DNA of 64,000 nt, taken from contig CAYVTI010000007.1 in assembly GCA_964454545.1 (NCBI GenBank), positions 1 through 64,000 on the forward strand, read 5' to 3'. Both the position numbers and the translations under genes were made by a program. This document shows positions 36,739 through 45,905 of the stretch, piece by piece. Origin of the DNA: JABCZZ01 sp964454545. Its GTDB lineage: Bacteria > Pseudomonadota > Alphaproteobacteria > Rickettsiales > JABCZZ01. Position 1 is the stretch's first letter. Each line of letters opens with the position of its first letter. Below the pieces are notes generated by a model. That model made no database searches, was not told the DNA's origin, and saw only the letters and a list, made by a program, of their open reading frames with translations.

Positions 36739-36850
36739 TATTTAATACTTTCTCTACGGGGTGCTGCGGGGCTGGGATATCCCTGCTGCTCAGGAGAAAC
36801 ACGCCGCCTGCGGCGATGACAATGACGGAGAATATAATAATCTTTTTCAT
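36719..36850 (-). CDS. Small exported or membrane peptide, overlapping next gene
   Basis: 43 aa: MKKIIIFSVIVIAAGGVFLL, then SSRDIPAPQHPVEKVLNNETIFK. A single hydrophobic segment after two lysines looks like a signal anchor. Its last 20 bp overlap the start of the 476-aa gene, suggesting translational coupling. The ribosome binding site is modest (GAGTGAAGA). It is too short to be certain. Confidence 0.45.
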   Translation of the reverse strand: MKKIIIFSVIVIAAGGVFLLSSRDIPAPQHPVEKVLNNETIFK

Positions 36851-36887
36851 TCTTCACTCTTTGAAAAGTTTAGTCTATCAGTAGCTC

Positions 36888-37454
36888 ATGAGCGCCGATA
36901 ATAACACACAAAAAGAAAATCGCAATCCGTTGACGCTGCATCGCTCGCTGGTGCTTGTGGGGCTGATGGGAGCCGGGAAATCCACGATTGGCCGGAGGCT
37001 CGCGCATGAAATCGGCGCGAAATTCGTCGACTCGGACAATGAAATCGCCGAAGCCGCCGAATGCAGCATTGCCGATATCTTCTCAATCTACGGCGAGGAA
37101 ATCTTCCGCGATCTGGAAAGGCGCGTCATCACCCGGCTGCTGGCCGGGGAACCGATGGTGATAGCGACCGGCGGCGGCGCGTTCATCAATCCCGACATAC
37201 GCGCGGCTATCGCCCGGCAGGCGATGTCGATATGGCTGCGTGCCGACATGGAAATATTGCTGGAGCGGGTGTCACGGCGCAATAACCGGCCGTTGCTCGC
37301 GGGGGGTGACAAGCGCGCCATCCTCACGCGCCTGATTGAGGAGCGCAATCCTGTCTATGCCATGGCCGATCTGGTGGTAGACAACAACGCCGGGGAGCAT
37401 GATAAGATAGTCCATACTATCGTCGAACTGCTCAGGCAGAAGAATATCCTATGA
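36888..37454 (+). CDS. aroK: Shikimate kinase
   Basis: 188 aa. P-loop GLMGAGKST (25-33), DSDNEIAEAAECSIADIF (substrate Asp), EIFRDLERR, IATGGGAFINPDIR, LRRRNNRPLL-type lid with Arg. Phosphorylates shikimate. Overlaps aroB by 4 bp (ATGA), the standard aroK-aroB pairing. The N-terminal 17 residues precede the conserved core. Confidence 0.96.
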   Translation: MSADNNTQKENRNPLTLHRSLVLVGLMGAGKSTIGRRLAHEIGAKFVDSDNEIAEAAECSIADIFSIYGEEIFRDLERRVITRLLAGEPMVIATGGGAFINPDIRAAIARQAMSIWLRADMEILLERVSRRNNRPLLAGGDKRAILTRLIEERNPVYAMADLVVDNNAGEHDKIVHTIVELLRQKNIL

Positions 37455-38551
37455 AAACTTCGCTGAAAGTTGAGCTTGAAAAGCGCAGTTATGATATCGT
37501 GACAGGCGACAACCTGCTGGCAAGGGCCGGCTCGCATATTTCCCCGCTGCTTAAGGGCAGGAGGGCGGTCATTATAAGCGATGAGAACGTGGCGAAGCTG
37601 TGCCTGCCTGCGCTGGAAAAATCACTGGATGAATTTGCTGTCCGGCATGCAAGCATCGTTCTTCCGAGCGGAGAGCAAACAAAGAGTTTTGGCGAACTTG
37701 AAAGGCTGCTGGACAGGCTGCTCGATATGACGCCGGATCGCAGCATTATGCTGATTGCGCTGGGCGGAGGCGTTATCGGCGATATTACCGGGTTTGCTGC
37801 AAGCATCCTGCTGCGCGGCGTCGATTTCATCCAGGTTCCGACTACCTTACTGGCGCAGGTCGATAGTTCGGTCGGCGGCAAGACGGGAATAAACACGCGG
37901 CAGGGCAAAAACCTTATCGGTTCTTTTTATCAGCCCAGGCTGGTTATTGCCGATACCGGGATATTGCTGACGCTGCCTAAGCGCCAGCTGCTTGCGGGAT
38001 ATGCCGAGGCGGTGAAATATGGCCTGATAAACGATCCGCAGCTGTTTGCGTGGTTCGAGGAAAACGGGGAGAACGCGATTAACGGCGATAGTGTTGCGCT
38101 TTCCCATATGGTGCGCGAAAGCTGCCGGAAAAAAGCGGAAATCGTCGCAAGCGACGAACGCGAGTCAGGAGTAAGGGCGCTGCTTAATTTCGGCCATACG
38201 CTGGGGCATGCGCTCGAAGCGGAAACTTCCTATAGCGATATCCTGCTGCACGGTGAGGCGGTGGCTGTCGGCATGCTGCTTGCCATGCGCCTTTCCGTCA
38301 TGCGCGGATTGTGCAAGGAACAGGACTATGATCGCGTAAAAAAACATTTCACCAGAATCGGCCTGCCTGCTTCCCCACGTGATATCGCATTTAAATTTAA
38401 TGCCGACCGGCTTATAGAACATTGCTACCACGACAAAAAAGCCAAGGACGGCGGCCTCACCTTCATCCTCGCCAGGGGAATCGGTAAAACCTTCATCGCT
38501 GATGACGTCAGCAGAGCGGAGGTTGAAAAGGTGCTTGCCGCCGAACTGTAA
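37451..38551 (+). CDS. aroB: 3-dehydroquinate synthase
   Basis: 366 aa. NAD-binding ALGGGVIGDITGFAAS, PTTLLAQVDSSVGGKTGIN, the metal ligands in EAVKYGLI, FGHTLGHALE and LHGEAVAVGM. Converts DAHP to 3-dehydroquinate. With aroK and aroA it gives three steps of the shikimate pathway in the window. Confidence 0.97.
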   Translation: MKTSLKVELEKRSYDIVTGDNLLARAGSHISPLLKGRRAVIISDENVAKLCLPALEKSLDEFAVRHASIVLPSGEQTKSFGELERLLDRLLDMTPDRSIMLIALGGGVIGDITGFAASILLRGVDFIQVPTTLLAQVDSSVGGKTGINTRQGKNLIGSFYQPRLVIADTGILLTLPKRQLLAGYAEAVKYGLINDPQLFAWFEENGENAINGDSVALSHMVRESCRKKAEIVASDERESGVRALLNFGHTLGHALEAETSYSDILLHGEAVAVGMLLAMRLSVMRGLCKEQDYDRVKKHFTRIGLPASPRDIAFKFNADRLIEHCYHDKKAKDGGLTFILARGIGKTFIADDVSRAEVEKVLAAEL

Positions 38552-38571
38552 TTTTTGCAAGGGGGGTTACC

Positions 38572-39930
38572 ATGAAAAGCATAAACCCGGCCACCGGCGA
38601 AACCATACGCGAATATGCGCCGCATACGGAGCAGCAGATTGCCGGGCGTATCGCGCACGCGCATGCCTGTTTTCTGGAATGGAAGGAAGTTCCATTTGCA
38701 AAACGCGCAGCCCCGATGCGCGCTGCTGCGGGCGTTCTGCGCAAACGCCAGGCCGAACTCGCTATTCTTATGGCGGAAGAAATGGGCAAGCCTCTTAAAG
38801 AAGGCGGGCAGGAAATCGAGAAATGCGCCACGGCTTGCGAATATTATGCAGGCAACGCCGAAGAACTGCTTGCGGACGAACATATCAAGACCGAAGCGCG
38901 CTCAAGCTTCGTGACCTACCAGCCGCTTGGCGTGATACTCGCCATCATGCCGTGGAACTTCCCTTTCTGGCAGGTGTTCCGCTTTGCCGCGCCGCATCTA
39001 ATGGCAGGCAATGCCGGTGTGCTCAAGCACGCTTCCAACGTATCCGGCTGCGCCCTTGCGATAGAGGAAATCTTCCATGAGGCCGGGTTTCCGGAAGGAT
39101 GTTTTACCACATTACTGGTGAGTGGTGCGGAAGTGGATAAGGTTATCGAAAATTCGCACATCCGTGCGGTGACGCTCACCGGCAGCAGCGAAGCAGGCAA
39201 GGCAGTTGCGGCCAAAGCCGGTGCGTATCTCAAGAAAACGGTGCTGGAGCTGGGCGGCAGCGACCCGTATGTGGTGCTTCCTGATGCCGATATCAAGGCG
39301 GCCGCCACGGAATGTGCGAAAAGCCGCCTGGTAAACGCCGGGCAAAGCTGCATCGCGGCGAAACGGTTTATCGTCGTTTCTTCGGTAAGAGAAGAATTCG
39401 AGCGGCATTTCCTCGCGTATTTTAAAACTATCGTCATGGGTGATCCCAGGGATGTTACCACCACAATGGGTCCTCTGGCGCGCGCTGATCTGCGTGATAC
39501 GCTGCAAAAGCAGGTGGTGGAAAGCCTGGCAGGGGGGGCGAAGCTGCTTTTAGGTGGCAAGGCGCCGGAAGGCAAAGGCGCGTTTTATCCCCCGACCATA
39601 TTAACCGCGGTAAAGCCTGGCATGCCTGCGTTTGACGAAGAACTTTTCGGGCCGGTGGCGGCGATAGTCGAGGCGAAGGATGAGGAAGAAGCGTTTACAT
39701 TCGCCAACAGGAGCAGGTTTGGTCTTGGCAGTGCGGTATTTACTTCCAACATGGAGCGCGCAGCGATGCTCGCGAAGAAACTTGACGCCGGGCAGGCCTT
39801 CGTGAATGCGCTTGTGCGCTCGGATCCGCGCCTGCCGTTCGGCGGCGTGAAGGAAAGCGGTTATGGCCGGGAATTAAGCGCCCTTGGGATAAAGGAGTTC
39901 GTCAACGCGAAAACGGTGTATGTGGCATAA
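38572..39930 (+). CDS. NAD(P)-dependent aldehyde dehydrogenase, succinate-semialdehyde type
   Basis: 452 aa, full-length ALDH fold without a signal. VILAIMPWNFPFWQ, TLTGSSEAGKAV, general base Glu 226 in VLELGGSDPYVV, nucleophile Cys 260 in NAGQSCIAAKR, and C-terminal FGGVKESGYGRELSALGIKEF. The short N terminus (starting MKSINPATGE) is characteristic of the Sad/YneI-like succinate-semialdehyde dehydrogenases. GGGGGG-type binding site before the ATG. Stop and next start overlap by one base. Confidence 0.88.
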   Translation: MKSINPATGETIREYAPHTEQQIAGRIAHAHACFLEWKEVPFAKRAAPMRAAAGVLRKRQAELAILMAEEMGKPLKEGGQEIEKCATACEYYAGNAEELLADEHIKTEARSSFVTYQPLGVILAIMPWNFPFWQVFRFAAPHLMAGNAGVLKHASNVSGCALAIEEIFHEAGFPEGCFTTLLVSGAEVDKVIENSHIRAVTLTGSSEAGKAVAAKAGAYLKKTVLELGGSDPYVVLPDADIKAAATECAKSRLVNAGQSCIAAKRFIVVSSVREEFERHFLAYFKTIVMGDPRDVTTTMGPLARADLRDTLQKQVVESLAGGAKLLLGGKAPEGKGAFYPPTILTAVKPGMPAFDEELFGPVAAIVEAKDEEEAFTFANRSRFGLGSAVFTSNMERAAMLAKKLDAGQAFVNALVRSDPRLPFGGVKESGYGRELSALGIKEFVNAKTVYVA

Positions 39931-40478
39931 TGACAATTAGAAATATTATAATTGCGGGTATTGCCGCCTTACTGATGCTGTTTGCCGGAGTTTCTTACTT
40001 TATCTATCCATCCCTGGTCATGCGGCATAAGACCGTGCAGGCGCTGGAGGAACTGAACGCGGCGGTAGCTGCGCGTGAGCGCACGAAAATAAACGCGGCG
40101 CTGAAGCAAATGCTCGCGGAGCGGGCGCATATCAAACTGAACGTAAGATTCCTTTTCGCATCGCGCCCGAATTCCCCGCCTGTGGCGCAGGAATTCGACA
40201 AGGAACATTTCCTGGCGTTCGTGGATAATATTCTTTATTCGCTGGAAGATTATCGTTTTGATGCGCGGTTACAGGATTTTCATCCGGACAAGGCCAGGAA
40301 AGCGGAAATATCCTTCCATGCTTCAGGCAGGGCGAAGGACTCCGCTTATCTCAGCAATATGCGTTATGATATAGGCGCTGATTGCGCCGGGCAGGCAGAT
40401 TTCAATACATCGCAGGCGGTGTGGGATGACATGGAATGCACGGTGTTGCTGGGGCCGCAGGGAAGGGCTGGAAAATAA
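39930..40478 (+). CDS. Membrane-anchored periplasmic protein, unknown
   Basis: 182 aa. An N-terminal helix (residues 4-27) acts as signal anchor, followed by a hydrophilic periplasmic region (ALEELNAAVAARERTKINAAL; a later C...C pair in GADCAGQ and DMECTV could form a disulphide). No family recognised. Coupled to the aldehyde dehydrogenase gene by TAATG. Confidence 0.6.
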   Translation: MTIRNIIIAGIAALLMLFAGVSYFIYPSLVMRHKTVQALEELNAAVAARERTKINAALKQMLAERAHIKLNVRFLFASRPNSPPVAQEFDKEHFLAFVDNILYSLEDYRFDARLQDFHPDKARKAEISFHASGRAKDSAYLSNMRYDIGADCAGQADFNTSQAVWDDMECTVLLGPQGRAGK

Positions 40479-40514
40479 TCTATAGATACCAGTCCGCCCG
40501 AAACCGAAGAAGGA

Positions 40515-40590
40515 TGGTGGAGCTGAGGGGAATCGAACCCCTGACCTTATCATTGCGAACGATACGCTCTACCAACTGAGCTACAGCCCC
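40515..40590 (-). tRNA. tRNA-Ala(CGC)
   Basis: Cloverleaf on the minus strand: acceptor GGGGCTG/CAGCTCC with the G3-U70 pair that defines tRNA-Ala, D arm GTAGCTCAGTTGGTAGAGC, anticodon loop TTCGCAA (anticodon CGC, plus-strand bases 40555-40557), T arm AGGGG TTCGATT CCCCT, discriminator A and encoded CCA. The first anticodon stem pair set includes one G-U. Confidence 0.95.
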
Positions 40591-40634
40591 ATGCTATATT
40601 GCCTCTACCTCATAGCGTTCAATCGCGCAACAGG

Positions 40635-41999
40635 TCAGTTTGCCATAAACCGCAACGTTGCCTTGAGGCCCGGGTTGTTGTCGGCGAAAACGAGCTCCCC
40701 GCGGTGCAGCTTGGCCACCGCGTCGACAAGGCTCAGGCCCAGTCCCGTGCCGGCGGAGGTGCGGCTGGCTTCCATGCGGAAGAACCGCTCTTTTACCTTG
40801 TCGTAAAGCGAGGGTGGAATGCCAGGGCCGTTATCCGCGACAACGCATTCTATGAACTGTTCGTTCTTCGTGAGGGTAACGGAAATTTTTCCGTTGGCCG
40901 GGGTGTATTTTATGGCGTTGTCGATCAGGTTGGCGATGGCCTGCGTGATGAGCGGCTTGTCACCAGTCGCCATGATACCCAGTGGAATATCGCTTTCGAT
41001 AACGGTATGTTTCTGTTCGGCCAGTTCATCATAGAAGTCGATGACATTGTCAACAACCTGCGACAGGTCAAAAGTGACGATATGGCCGCTGGCCACACCG
41101 GATTGCGCCTGTGAAATGCGCAGGATGGAATTGAGGGTCTCGACGAGCGTGTCAATTTCGTCGATACCCGCTTTTACCGCTTCCTGCACCCTGACTGGCT
41201 CCTGCGGGTGCTTGATGATGCTGTCGAGCCGGATGCGGTGACGGTTGAGCGGCGTGCGCAGGTCATGCGCGATGTTATCGGAAGCCTGCTTGAGGCCATT
41301 GACCAGCTCGGCGATACGCGTAAGCATCGCATTCACGTTGCTGGAAAGGTGATCGAATTCGTCCTCGCTTCCGCTGACCGGGACTTTCACGTCAAGGTTC
41401 CCGCCAATCACCTGGCGGCATATCTGGTTCACCTTCTCGAGCCTGCGCCGGATGGTGGCGGAGAACATCGCCCCGCCGAACGCGGTGACCACGAAGGCAA
41501 GCACGATGCTGGCCGACACCACGTCGAGCATGACCTGCCGCGTGCGGTCCGGCCCCTTGAGGCTGTAGCCGATGAGCAGACGGTAGCCGCCGGGGAATAT
41601 CTTATCGCGCGCGAGCACGTGCACGCCGTTTTCCTCGTTTTTGGAGTCGATATAGAATGTCAGCCAGTTTTCCGAGTATTCGATATATTCCGGCCAGGTC
41701 TCCATGTTGCCGCCGACGGCTTTCCCCTGGTTATCGACGAGCAGGTAGATAAAAAGCCCTTCATCATCTTCTTCCATGAATTCGGAAATCTGCTTCTTAA
41801 GGTCTTCAACGCCGTGCACATTGAATACCGACTGCGCCTGATTCATCTGTATGTTGATGCGGTGGCGGATCTGGTTTTCGATTTCCCGCACCGTGGCGAA
41901 ATAGACGAACGTAAGAATGAGGATGATGGAAACGCAGAAGAAAGCCGCGTAAAGCAGCGTCAGGCGGAAAATAGTCGAATTGAATAACTTGCGGATCAT
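40635..41999 (-). CDS. Sensor histidine kinase
   Basis: 454 aa. Membrane helices at about 12-34 and 160-180 flank a periplasmic sensor region of about 125 residues. HAMP follows, then the phospho-acceptor His 245 in SDNIAHDLRTPLNR, N box IANLIDNAIKYTPANG, G1 VADNGPGIP and G2 GTGLGLSLVDAVAKLH. It begins 6 bp after the response-regulator stop, so it is co-transcribed. Signal unknown. Confidence 0.92.
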   Translation of the reverse strand: MIRKLFNSTIFRLTLLYAAFFCVSIILILTFVYFATVREIENQIRHRINIQMNQAQSVFNVHGVEDLKKQISEFMEEDDEGLFIYLLVDNQGKAVGGNMETWPEYIEYSENWLTFYIDSKNEENGVHVLARDKIFPGGYRLLIGYSLKGPDRTRQVMLDVVSASIVLAFVVTAFGGAMFSATIRRRLEKVNQICRQVIGGNLDVKVPVSGSEDEFDHLSSNVNAMLTRIAELVNGLKQASDNIAHDLRTPLNRHRIRLDSIIKHPQEPVRVQEAVKAGIDEIDTLVETLNSILRISQAQSGVASGHIVTFDLSQVVDNVIDFYDELAEQKHTVIESDIPLGIMATGDKPLITQAIANLIDNAIKYTPANGKISVTLTKNEQFIECVVADNGPGIPPSLYDKVKERFFRMEASRTSAGTGLGLSLVDAVAKLHRGELVFADNNPGLKATLRFMAN

Positions 42000-42005
42000 C
42001 TATGC

Positions 42006-42689
42006 CTACATGTTGGCGCTGACTTTGTATCCCGCTCCCCGGATGGTATGGATAAGCGATTTGTCGAATCCCTTGTCGATCTTCTGGCGCAGCTTGCTTA
42101 CCTGGGCGTCTATCAGGTTGGTCTGCGGGTTGAAATAAAAATCCCATACACCTTCCAGGAGCATGGTGCGGGTAACCACCTGGTTGGCATGGCGCATGAG
42201 GAATTCAAGCAGCTTGAATTCGCGGTTCTGGAGCGGTATGGCTTTTCCGCCGCGGCTGACGCTGCGGCTGAGCAGGTTCATGACCAGATCGCCTACCTGA
42301 AGAATGCCTTCCTGTTCAGGCTGCACTGCATTGCTGCGCCGGGTAAGCGTTTCGATCCGCGCAAGCAGTTCGGAGAAGGCGAATGGTTTTACCATGTAGT
42401 CATCTCCGCCGGAGCGCAGGCCCTTGACGCGCTCTTCGACCTTGGCAAGCGAACTCAGCACCAGCACCGGGGTTTTATTGCCGGAAGAACGCAACGCCTG
42501 AATCAGGGCGAGACCGTCCAGTTTCGGGAGCATCCTGTCCACCACCAGCGCGTCATATTTCTGTTCGGTGGCAAGATACAGGCCGTCCATGCCATCCGAG
42601 GCCACATCCACGTTATGCCCGGCTTCAATCAGCCCGTCGCGGACATATTCGGCATTGCTCTTATCGTCTTCCACTATCAGTATGCGCAT
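42006..42689 (-). CDS. OmpR-family response regulator
   Basis: 227 aa. Receiver domain with acidic pocket VEDD (7-9), phosphorylated Asp 51 in LVVDRMLPKLDG and Lys in YMVKPFAFSELLARI. C-terminal winged-helix DNA-binding domain (LQNREFKLLEFLMRHANQVVTR, VDAQVSKLRQKI-like IDAQVSKLR). Paired with the sensor kinase downstream. Confidence 0.95.
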   Translation of the reverse strand: MRILIVEDDKSNAEYVRDGLIEAGHNVDVASDGMDGLYLATEQKYDALVVDRMLPKLDGLALIQALRSSGNKTPVLVLSSLAKVEERVKGLRSGGDDYMVKPFAFSELLARIETLTRRSNAVQPEQEGILQVGDLVMNLLSRSVSRGGKAIPLQNREFKLLEFLMRHANQVVTRTMLLEGVWDFYFNPQTNLIDAQVSKLRQKIDKGFDKSLIHTIRGAGYKVSANM

Positions 42690-42720
42690 GGGAAAACTAT
42701 ATTATACGTGAGATGCTATA

Positions 42721-42753
42721 CAAAAAATCCGTGCCGGAAGCTCCGGCACGGAT
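42721..42753 (-). terminator. Rho-independent terminator of the exported protein gene
   Basis: A perfect 11-bp stem (ATCCGTGCCGG/CCGGCACGGAT, 42727-42737/42743-42753) with a 5-nt loop and, on the minus strand, a following run of six Ts. It ends the transcript of the gene at 42778-43020 before the response-regulator gene. Confidence 0.92.
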
Positions 42754-42777
42754 CCGTGTAATGCATAACCGCCAAAA

Positions 42778-43020
42778 TTACTTAGCAGGCATTGCATCGC
42801 CAGCGGGAGCAGCGGATGAATCAGCATCTGACTTTTTGTGGCCTTTCTTGTGGTGATGGCCTTTGTGAGCTTTATGCTTCTTCGTTTTTGTAGTAGCGGT
42901 ATCCGCTTTTGCAGGAGCAGCGGCGTCGGCAGCCGGGGCAGCCGGAGCGGCGTCCTGAGCGAAAGCAGCGGTAGCAGAAAGAATTGCAGCAGCTGCAACG
43001 GTAGCAAGAAGTTTATTCAT
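42778..43020 (-). CDS. Exported Ala/Lys/His-rich small protein
   Basis: 80 aa with a signal peptide (residues 1-21, cleaving after AFA), then an Ala/Pro/Asp stretch and a basic HKAHKGHHHKKGHKK segment. The composition resembles acid-shock (Asr-like) periplasmic proteins that buffer or chelate. Homology is not proven because low complexity gives poor evidence. AAGGAGA before the start and a strong terminator after the stop indicate a single-gene unit. Confidence 0.7.
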   Translation of the reverse strand: MNKLLATVAAAAILSATAAFAQDAAPAAPAADAAAPAKADTATTKTKKHKAHKGHHHKKGHKKSDADSSAAPAGDAMPAK

Positions 43021-43196
43021 GATAGTTTTCTCCTTAGTTTTAATCGGCTAAATGCGGTTTACGGGACCTTCCCGAACCCTGAATATTCATTTAACTTAGA
43101 TTAATGATACAACACTATTGTTATGACTCTTTCACCGCAACATTAATTTTTTGCAATATTGCTTAATATACTGCCTGAGATACGGGAAGAAACTTT

Positions 43197-45068
43197 TCAA
43201 GCATAATCGATATATGCTACGTCATCAATCAGAAAATCAACCGTTTCCCGACCCTGCCAGCGGTTGATCTTGGCCTGCCCGGCCAGATGCATATTTTTTC
43301 CACGTGCATTAAGCAATGCCTGCCCTATGGGAGTTTCGGCGCTCCGGAAAGCCATAGCCTTAAGGCCGGGGGAACTCGCGCCCATGCCGCCATCCACAAC
43401 AATGGCTCTGACATGCCCGTCTCCTATGATGTCGGCACGCACCACCCGTATGTCGGACAGCAGCAGCCGCACTGAAGAATTACCGGAACCGAACGGCCCC
43501 GCTTTTTCTATGATCCTTACCAGATCGGGAGTGATTCCATGCGGACTGACCATGCCGTCGATATGCAGAGTCCTTTCGCGTGCAAGCTCCGCAACCTGAG
43601 CGGCAAGCCGCGCATTGAAGAATTCCCGCAACCTGGGCAGGAAATCCTGCGCGACGGTAAAACCTGCCGCCATCGCGTGCCCTCCACCGCCCAGCAGCAG
43701 GCCGGAGCTGTTGGCGGCAATCACGGCGGCTCCCAGATCTATTCCCATAATCGAGCGCGCGGACGCTTTCCCTATGCCGTCCTTGAACGCGACTACGGCG
43801 GCAGGCTTGTTGAAATGCTCTTTCAGCCTTCCTGCAACGATGCCGATGACGCCCGGATGCCAGCTTTCACGGCCGACGATGATGACCGCATCGGAACCTG
43901 GCAGGGCAAGCGCGTCCTGCAGGGCCTCTTCCTGCACCAGCGATTCGATGGATTTACGCTCGGCGTTGAAATGATCAAGCTCCTCTGCGATCGCCCGCGC
44001 TTCCAGCGCATCATCGGTCGAAAGCAGCCGTACGCCGAGATCAGGCCTGCCGACTCTGCCGCCCGCGTTGATGCGCGGGCCAATGATGAAACCTGCGTGA
44101 TAGGTGGCAGGCGCTTCCGCCAGCCTTGCTACGTCCATAGCGGCGGTAATGCCCGTATTATTGCGCTTTGCCATGATTTTCAGCCCTTGCGTGACCAGTG
44201 CACGGTTTGCGCCCGTAAGTGGAACGACGTCGCATATCGTACCCAGCGCCACGAGGTCGAGGAGTTGCAAGAGATCGGGGAGATGTATTTTGGGGGGGGC
44301 GCTGCCCCCAGTCTTGCTTCGCGAAGGCAGATCGGCTATGTCTCCTCCGCGTACCCATGTATCTTTCTCACCGCTCACCACTCGCCACTCGTCACTTTCT
44401 TTCAACATTTTATTCACCGCGACGAGCAACATGAACGTCACTCCGCAGGCGGCAAGCTGCATATGCGGGCTGGTCTCGTCGAACCGGTTGGGGTTTACGA
44501 GCGCATAGCATTCCGGCATCTGCGCATCGCCTTTGTGATGATCAACCACAATAACGTCGATTCCGGCCTCTTTCGCTTTCGCGAGCGGTTCAAACGCCAT
44601 CGTTCCGCAATCAACGGTGATGACGATTTTCGCGCCGCGTTCTTTTAATGACAGTAATGCGGCGGTATTGGGGCCATAACCTTCCTTGATGCGGTCGGGG
44701 ATGTGCACCAGCGGTTCTATTCCAAGCGCGCGCAGGTAGCGCACGAGCAAAGCGCTCGAAGTCGCCCCGTCGACATCGTAATCGCCGAAGATAGCGATAG
44801 TAGGTTGCGAGTTGCAGGTTGCAACTATCTCTTCCGCTATTCTTCTCGCCGCTTTTTCCATATCCCTGAGATGAAACGGATCGGGAAGGAATTCGCGAAG
44901 TGTCGGTTGCAGGAAAGCTTCGGCCCTCTCCAGCGCGACATTGCGGCTTGCCAATATCCTGCCCATGATTTCGGGCAAACCCAGTTGCTGCGATATTGCA
45001 AGAGCGTCGCGGGGATTATGCGGGCGTTCCTTCCATTTGCGCCCTGATACGGAAACGAGATCGATCAT
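43197..45068 (-). CDS. recJ: Single-strand-specific exonuclease RecJ
   Basis: 623 aa, 5'-3' exonuclease in recombination and mismatch repair. DHH motifs: FGDYDVDGATSS (95-106), TVDCGT, VVDHHKGD (175-181), then DHHA1 with GPRINAGGRVGRPDLGV and SGLLLGGGGHAMAAGF. Two in-frame additions of repeat origin are visible: residues about 83-89 (VATCNSQ) just before the first motif, and residues about 224-261 (SDEWRVVSGEKDTWVRGG to SAPPK), a segment of about 27 residues beyond the usual length. The start overlaps the methyltransferase stop (ATGA). Confidence 0.94.
   Translation of the reverse strand: MIDLVSVSGRKWKERPHNPRDALAISQQLGLPEIMGRILASRNVALERAEAFLQPTLREFLPDPFHLRDMEKAARRIAEEIVATCNSQPTIAIFGDYDVDGATSSALLVRYLRALGIEPLVHIPDRIKEGYGPNTAALLSLKERGAKIVITVDCGTMAFEPLAKAKEAGIDVIVVDHHKGDAQMPECYALVNPNRFDETSPHMQLAACGVTFMLLVAVNKMLKESDEWRVVSGEKDTWVRGGDIADLPSRSKTGGSAPPKIHLPDLLQLLDLVALGTICDVVPLTGANRALVTQGLKIMAKRNNTGITAAMDVARLAEAPATYHAGFIIGPRINAGGRVGRPDLGVRLLSTDDALEARAIAEELDHFNAERKSIESLVQEEALQDALALPGSDAVIIVGRESWHPGVIGIVAGRLKEHFNKPAAVVAFKDGIGKASARSIMGIDLGAAVIAANSSGLLLGGGGHAMAAGFTVAQDFLPRLREFFNARLAAQVAELARERTLHIDGMVSPHGITPDLVRIIEKAGPFGSGNSSVRLLLSDIRVVRADIIGDGHVRAIVVDGGMGASSPGLKAMAFRSAETPIGQALLNARGKNMHLAGQAKINRWQGRETVDFLIDDVAYIDYA
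44368..44398. repeat. Heptamer-period element F, in frame in recJ
   Basis: accgctc/accactc/gccactc/gtcactt units of 7 nt on the plus strand, read on the minus strand as SDEWRVVSGEK. Only one arm is seen here. Next to it (44284-44335) is a separate GC-rich insert ggggggggcgctgccccc...cttcgcgaag, translated as PSRSKTGGSAPPK. Confidence 0.65.
44800..44827. repeat. Heptamer-period element G, in frame in recJ
   Basis: ggttgcg/agttgca/ggttgca units, short and one-armed, just before the first DHH motif of RecJ. Same unit family as element D (gcaggtt). Confidence 0.45.
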
Positions 45069-45796
45069 GCGGGCTGCACCAGAGGAATGTAATTTACATT
45101 GGAATAGCTGCGCGCCTTCTGTAATATCGGCGCATAAATCTGCTTTTCGGCCTCCATGAGTATGATGCCGCCGAAACCGGGGAAGAATCTCTTTCCCGCC
45201 TCTTCAAGGAAATGCGCCGCGCGCAATATGTATTTTCCGGCGCTCGGCGGGTAGAACAGCGCATAGCATGAACCTACGGGCGTGAAGGAATTTTTGGCAA
45301 AGAGCTGCCTCAGTTGCCAGTAGGTAAACGGCTGGCCGTGCGCGAACGGGCTTCTGGGCGAGCGCGCCCATATGCCGCGCCGGTTGGGTACGATAGCAAG
45401 CAGTTTGCCGGTTGGGGCAAGCACGCGCCATATTTCCGCCATCATCTTGCGTGCGTTTTCCGTGTTTTCAAGCGCATGCACGAGCAGCACGCGCTGGATG
45501 CTGTTATCGCGAAACGGCAGCTCGCTTTCATCGGAAAGGAGGGAAAGATTCATGGCTTCCGCAGGCCAGTGGATGACTCCCTGCGCCGCTGGCATGCAGG
45601 CGAAAATATGGGGATTGGCGTTCAGGAAAGGGATGAGATACGGGGTGGCAAAGCCAATTCCCAGAACGTTGCAGTCCTTGATGTCGCCCCAGAAGTTCTT
45701 GATATTCCCCCCGATATGGCGGCATGCAATCCGCCCCAAGGGCGAATTGTAGAATTCCTTGAGAGCGATGACGTCGGGCCAGAACATAAGGAGCAC
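45065..45796 (-). CDS. SAM-dependent methyltransferase (class I)
   Basis: 243 aa. Weak SAM motif NVLGIGFATPYLIPF, then a motif IV-like region DNSIQRVLLVHALENTENARKM and post-motif EIWRVLAPTGKLLAIVPNRRGIWARSP, as in the methyltransferase 11 group. An alternative start is the ATG at 45787. Stop overlaps recJ start by 4 bp. The substrate is unknown. Confidence 0.82.
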   Translation of the reverse strand: MLLMFWPDVIALKEFYNSPLGRIACRHIGGNIKNFWGDIKDCNVLGIGFATPYLIPFLNANPHIFACMPAAQGVIHWPAEAMNLSLLSDESELPFRDNSIQRVLLVHALENTENARKMMAEIWRVLAPTGKLLAIVPNRRGIWARSPRSPFAHGQPFTYWQLRQLFAKNSFTPVGSCYALFYPPSAGKYILRAAHFLEEAGKRFFPGFGGIILMEAEKQIYAPILQKARSYSNVNYIPLVQPA

Positions 45797-45865
45797 AGGT
45801 ATCAGGTTGCAGGGAACAGGTGCCGGAAAATCGCTGAAAACCTGTTTCCTGACACCTGATCCCTA
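45795..45865. repeat. Heptamer-period palindromic element H
   Basis: Left caggtat/caggttg/cagggaa/caggtgc, right aacctgt/ttcctga/cacctga/tccctat, both with 7-nt spacing and complementary. It fills the divergent gap between the methyltransferase gene and rsmB, and is one of the clearest examples. Confidence 0.8.
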
Positions 45866-45905
45866 TTTATATAGCATATGGGTAAAATATAGGCATAGTG
45901 TTTTT

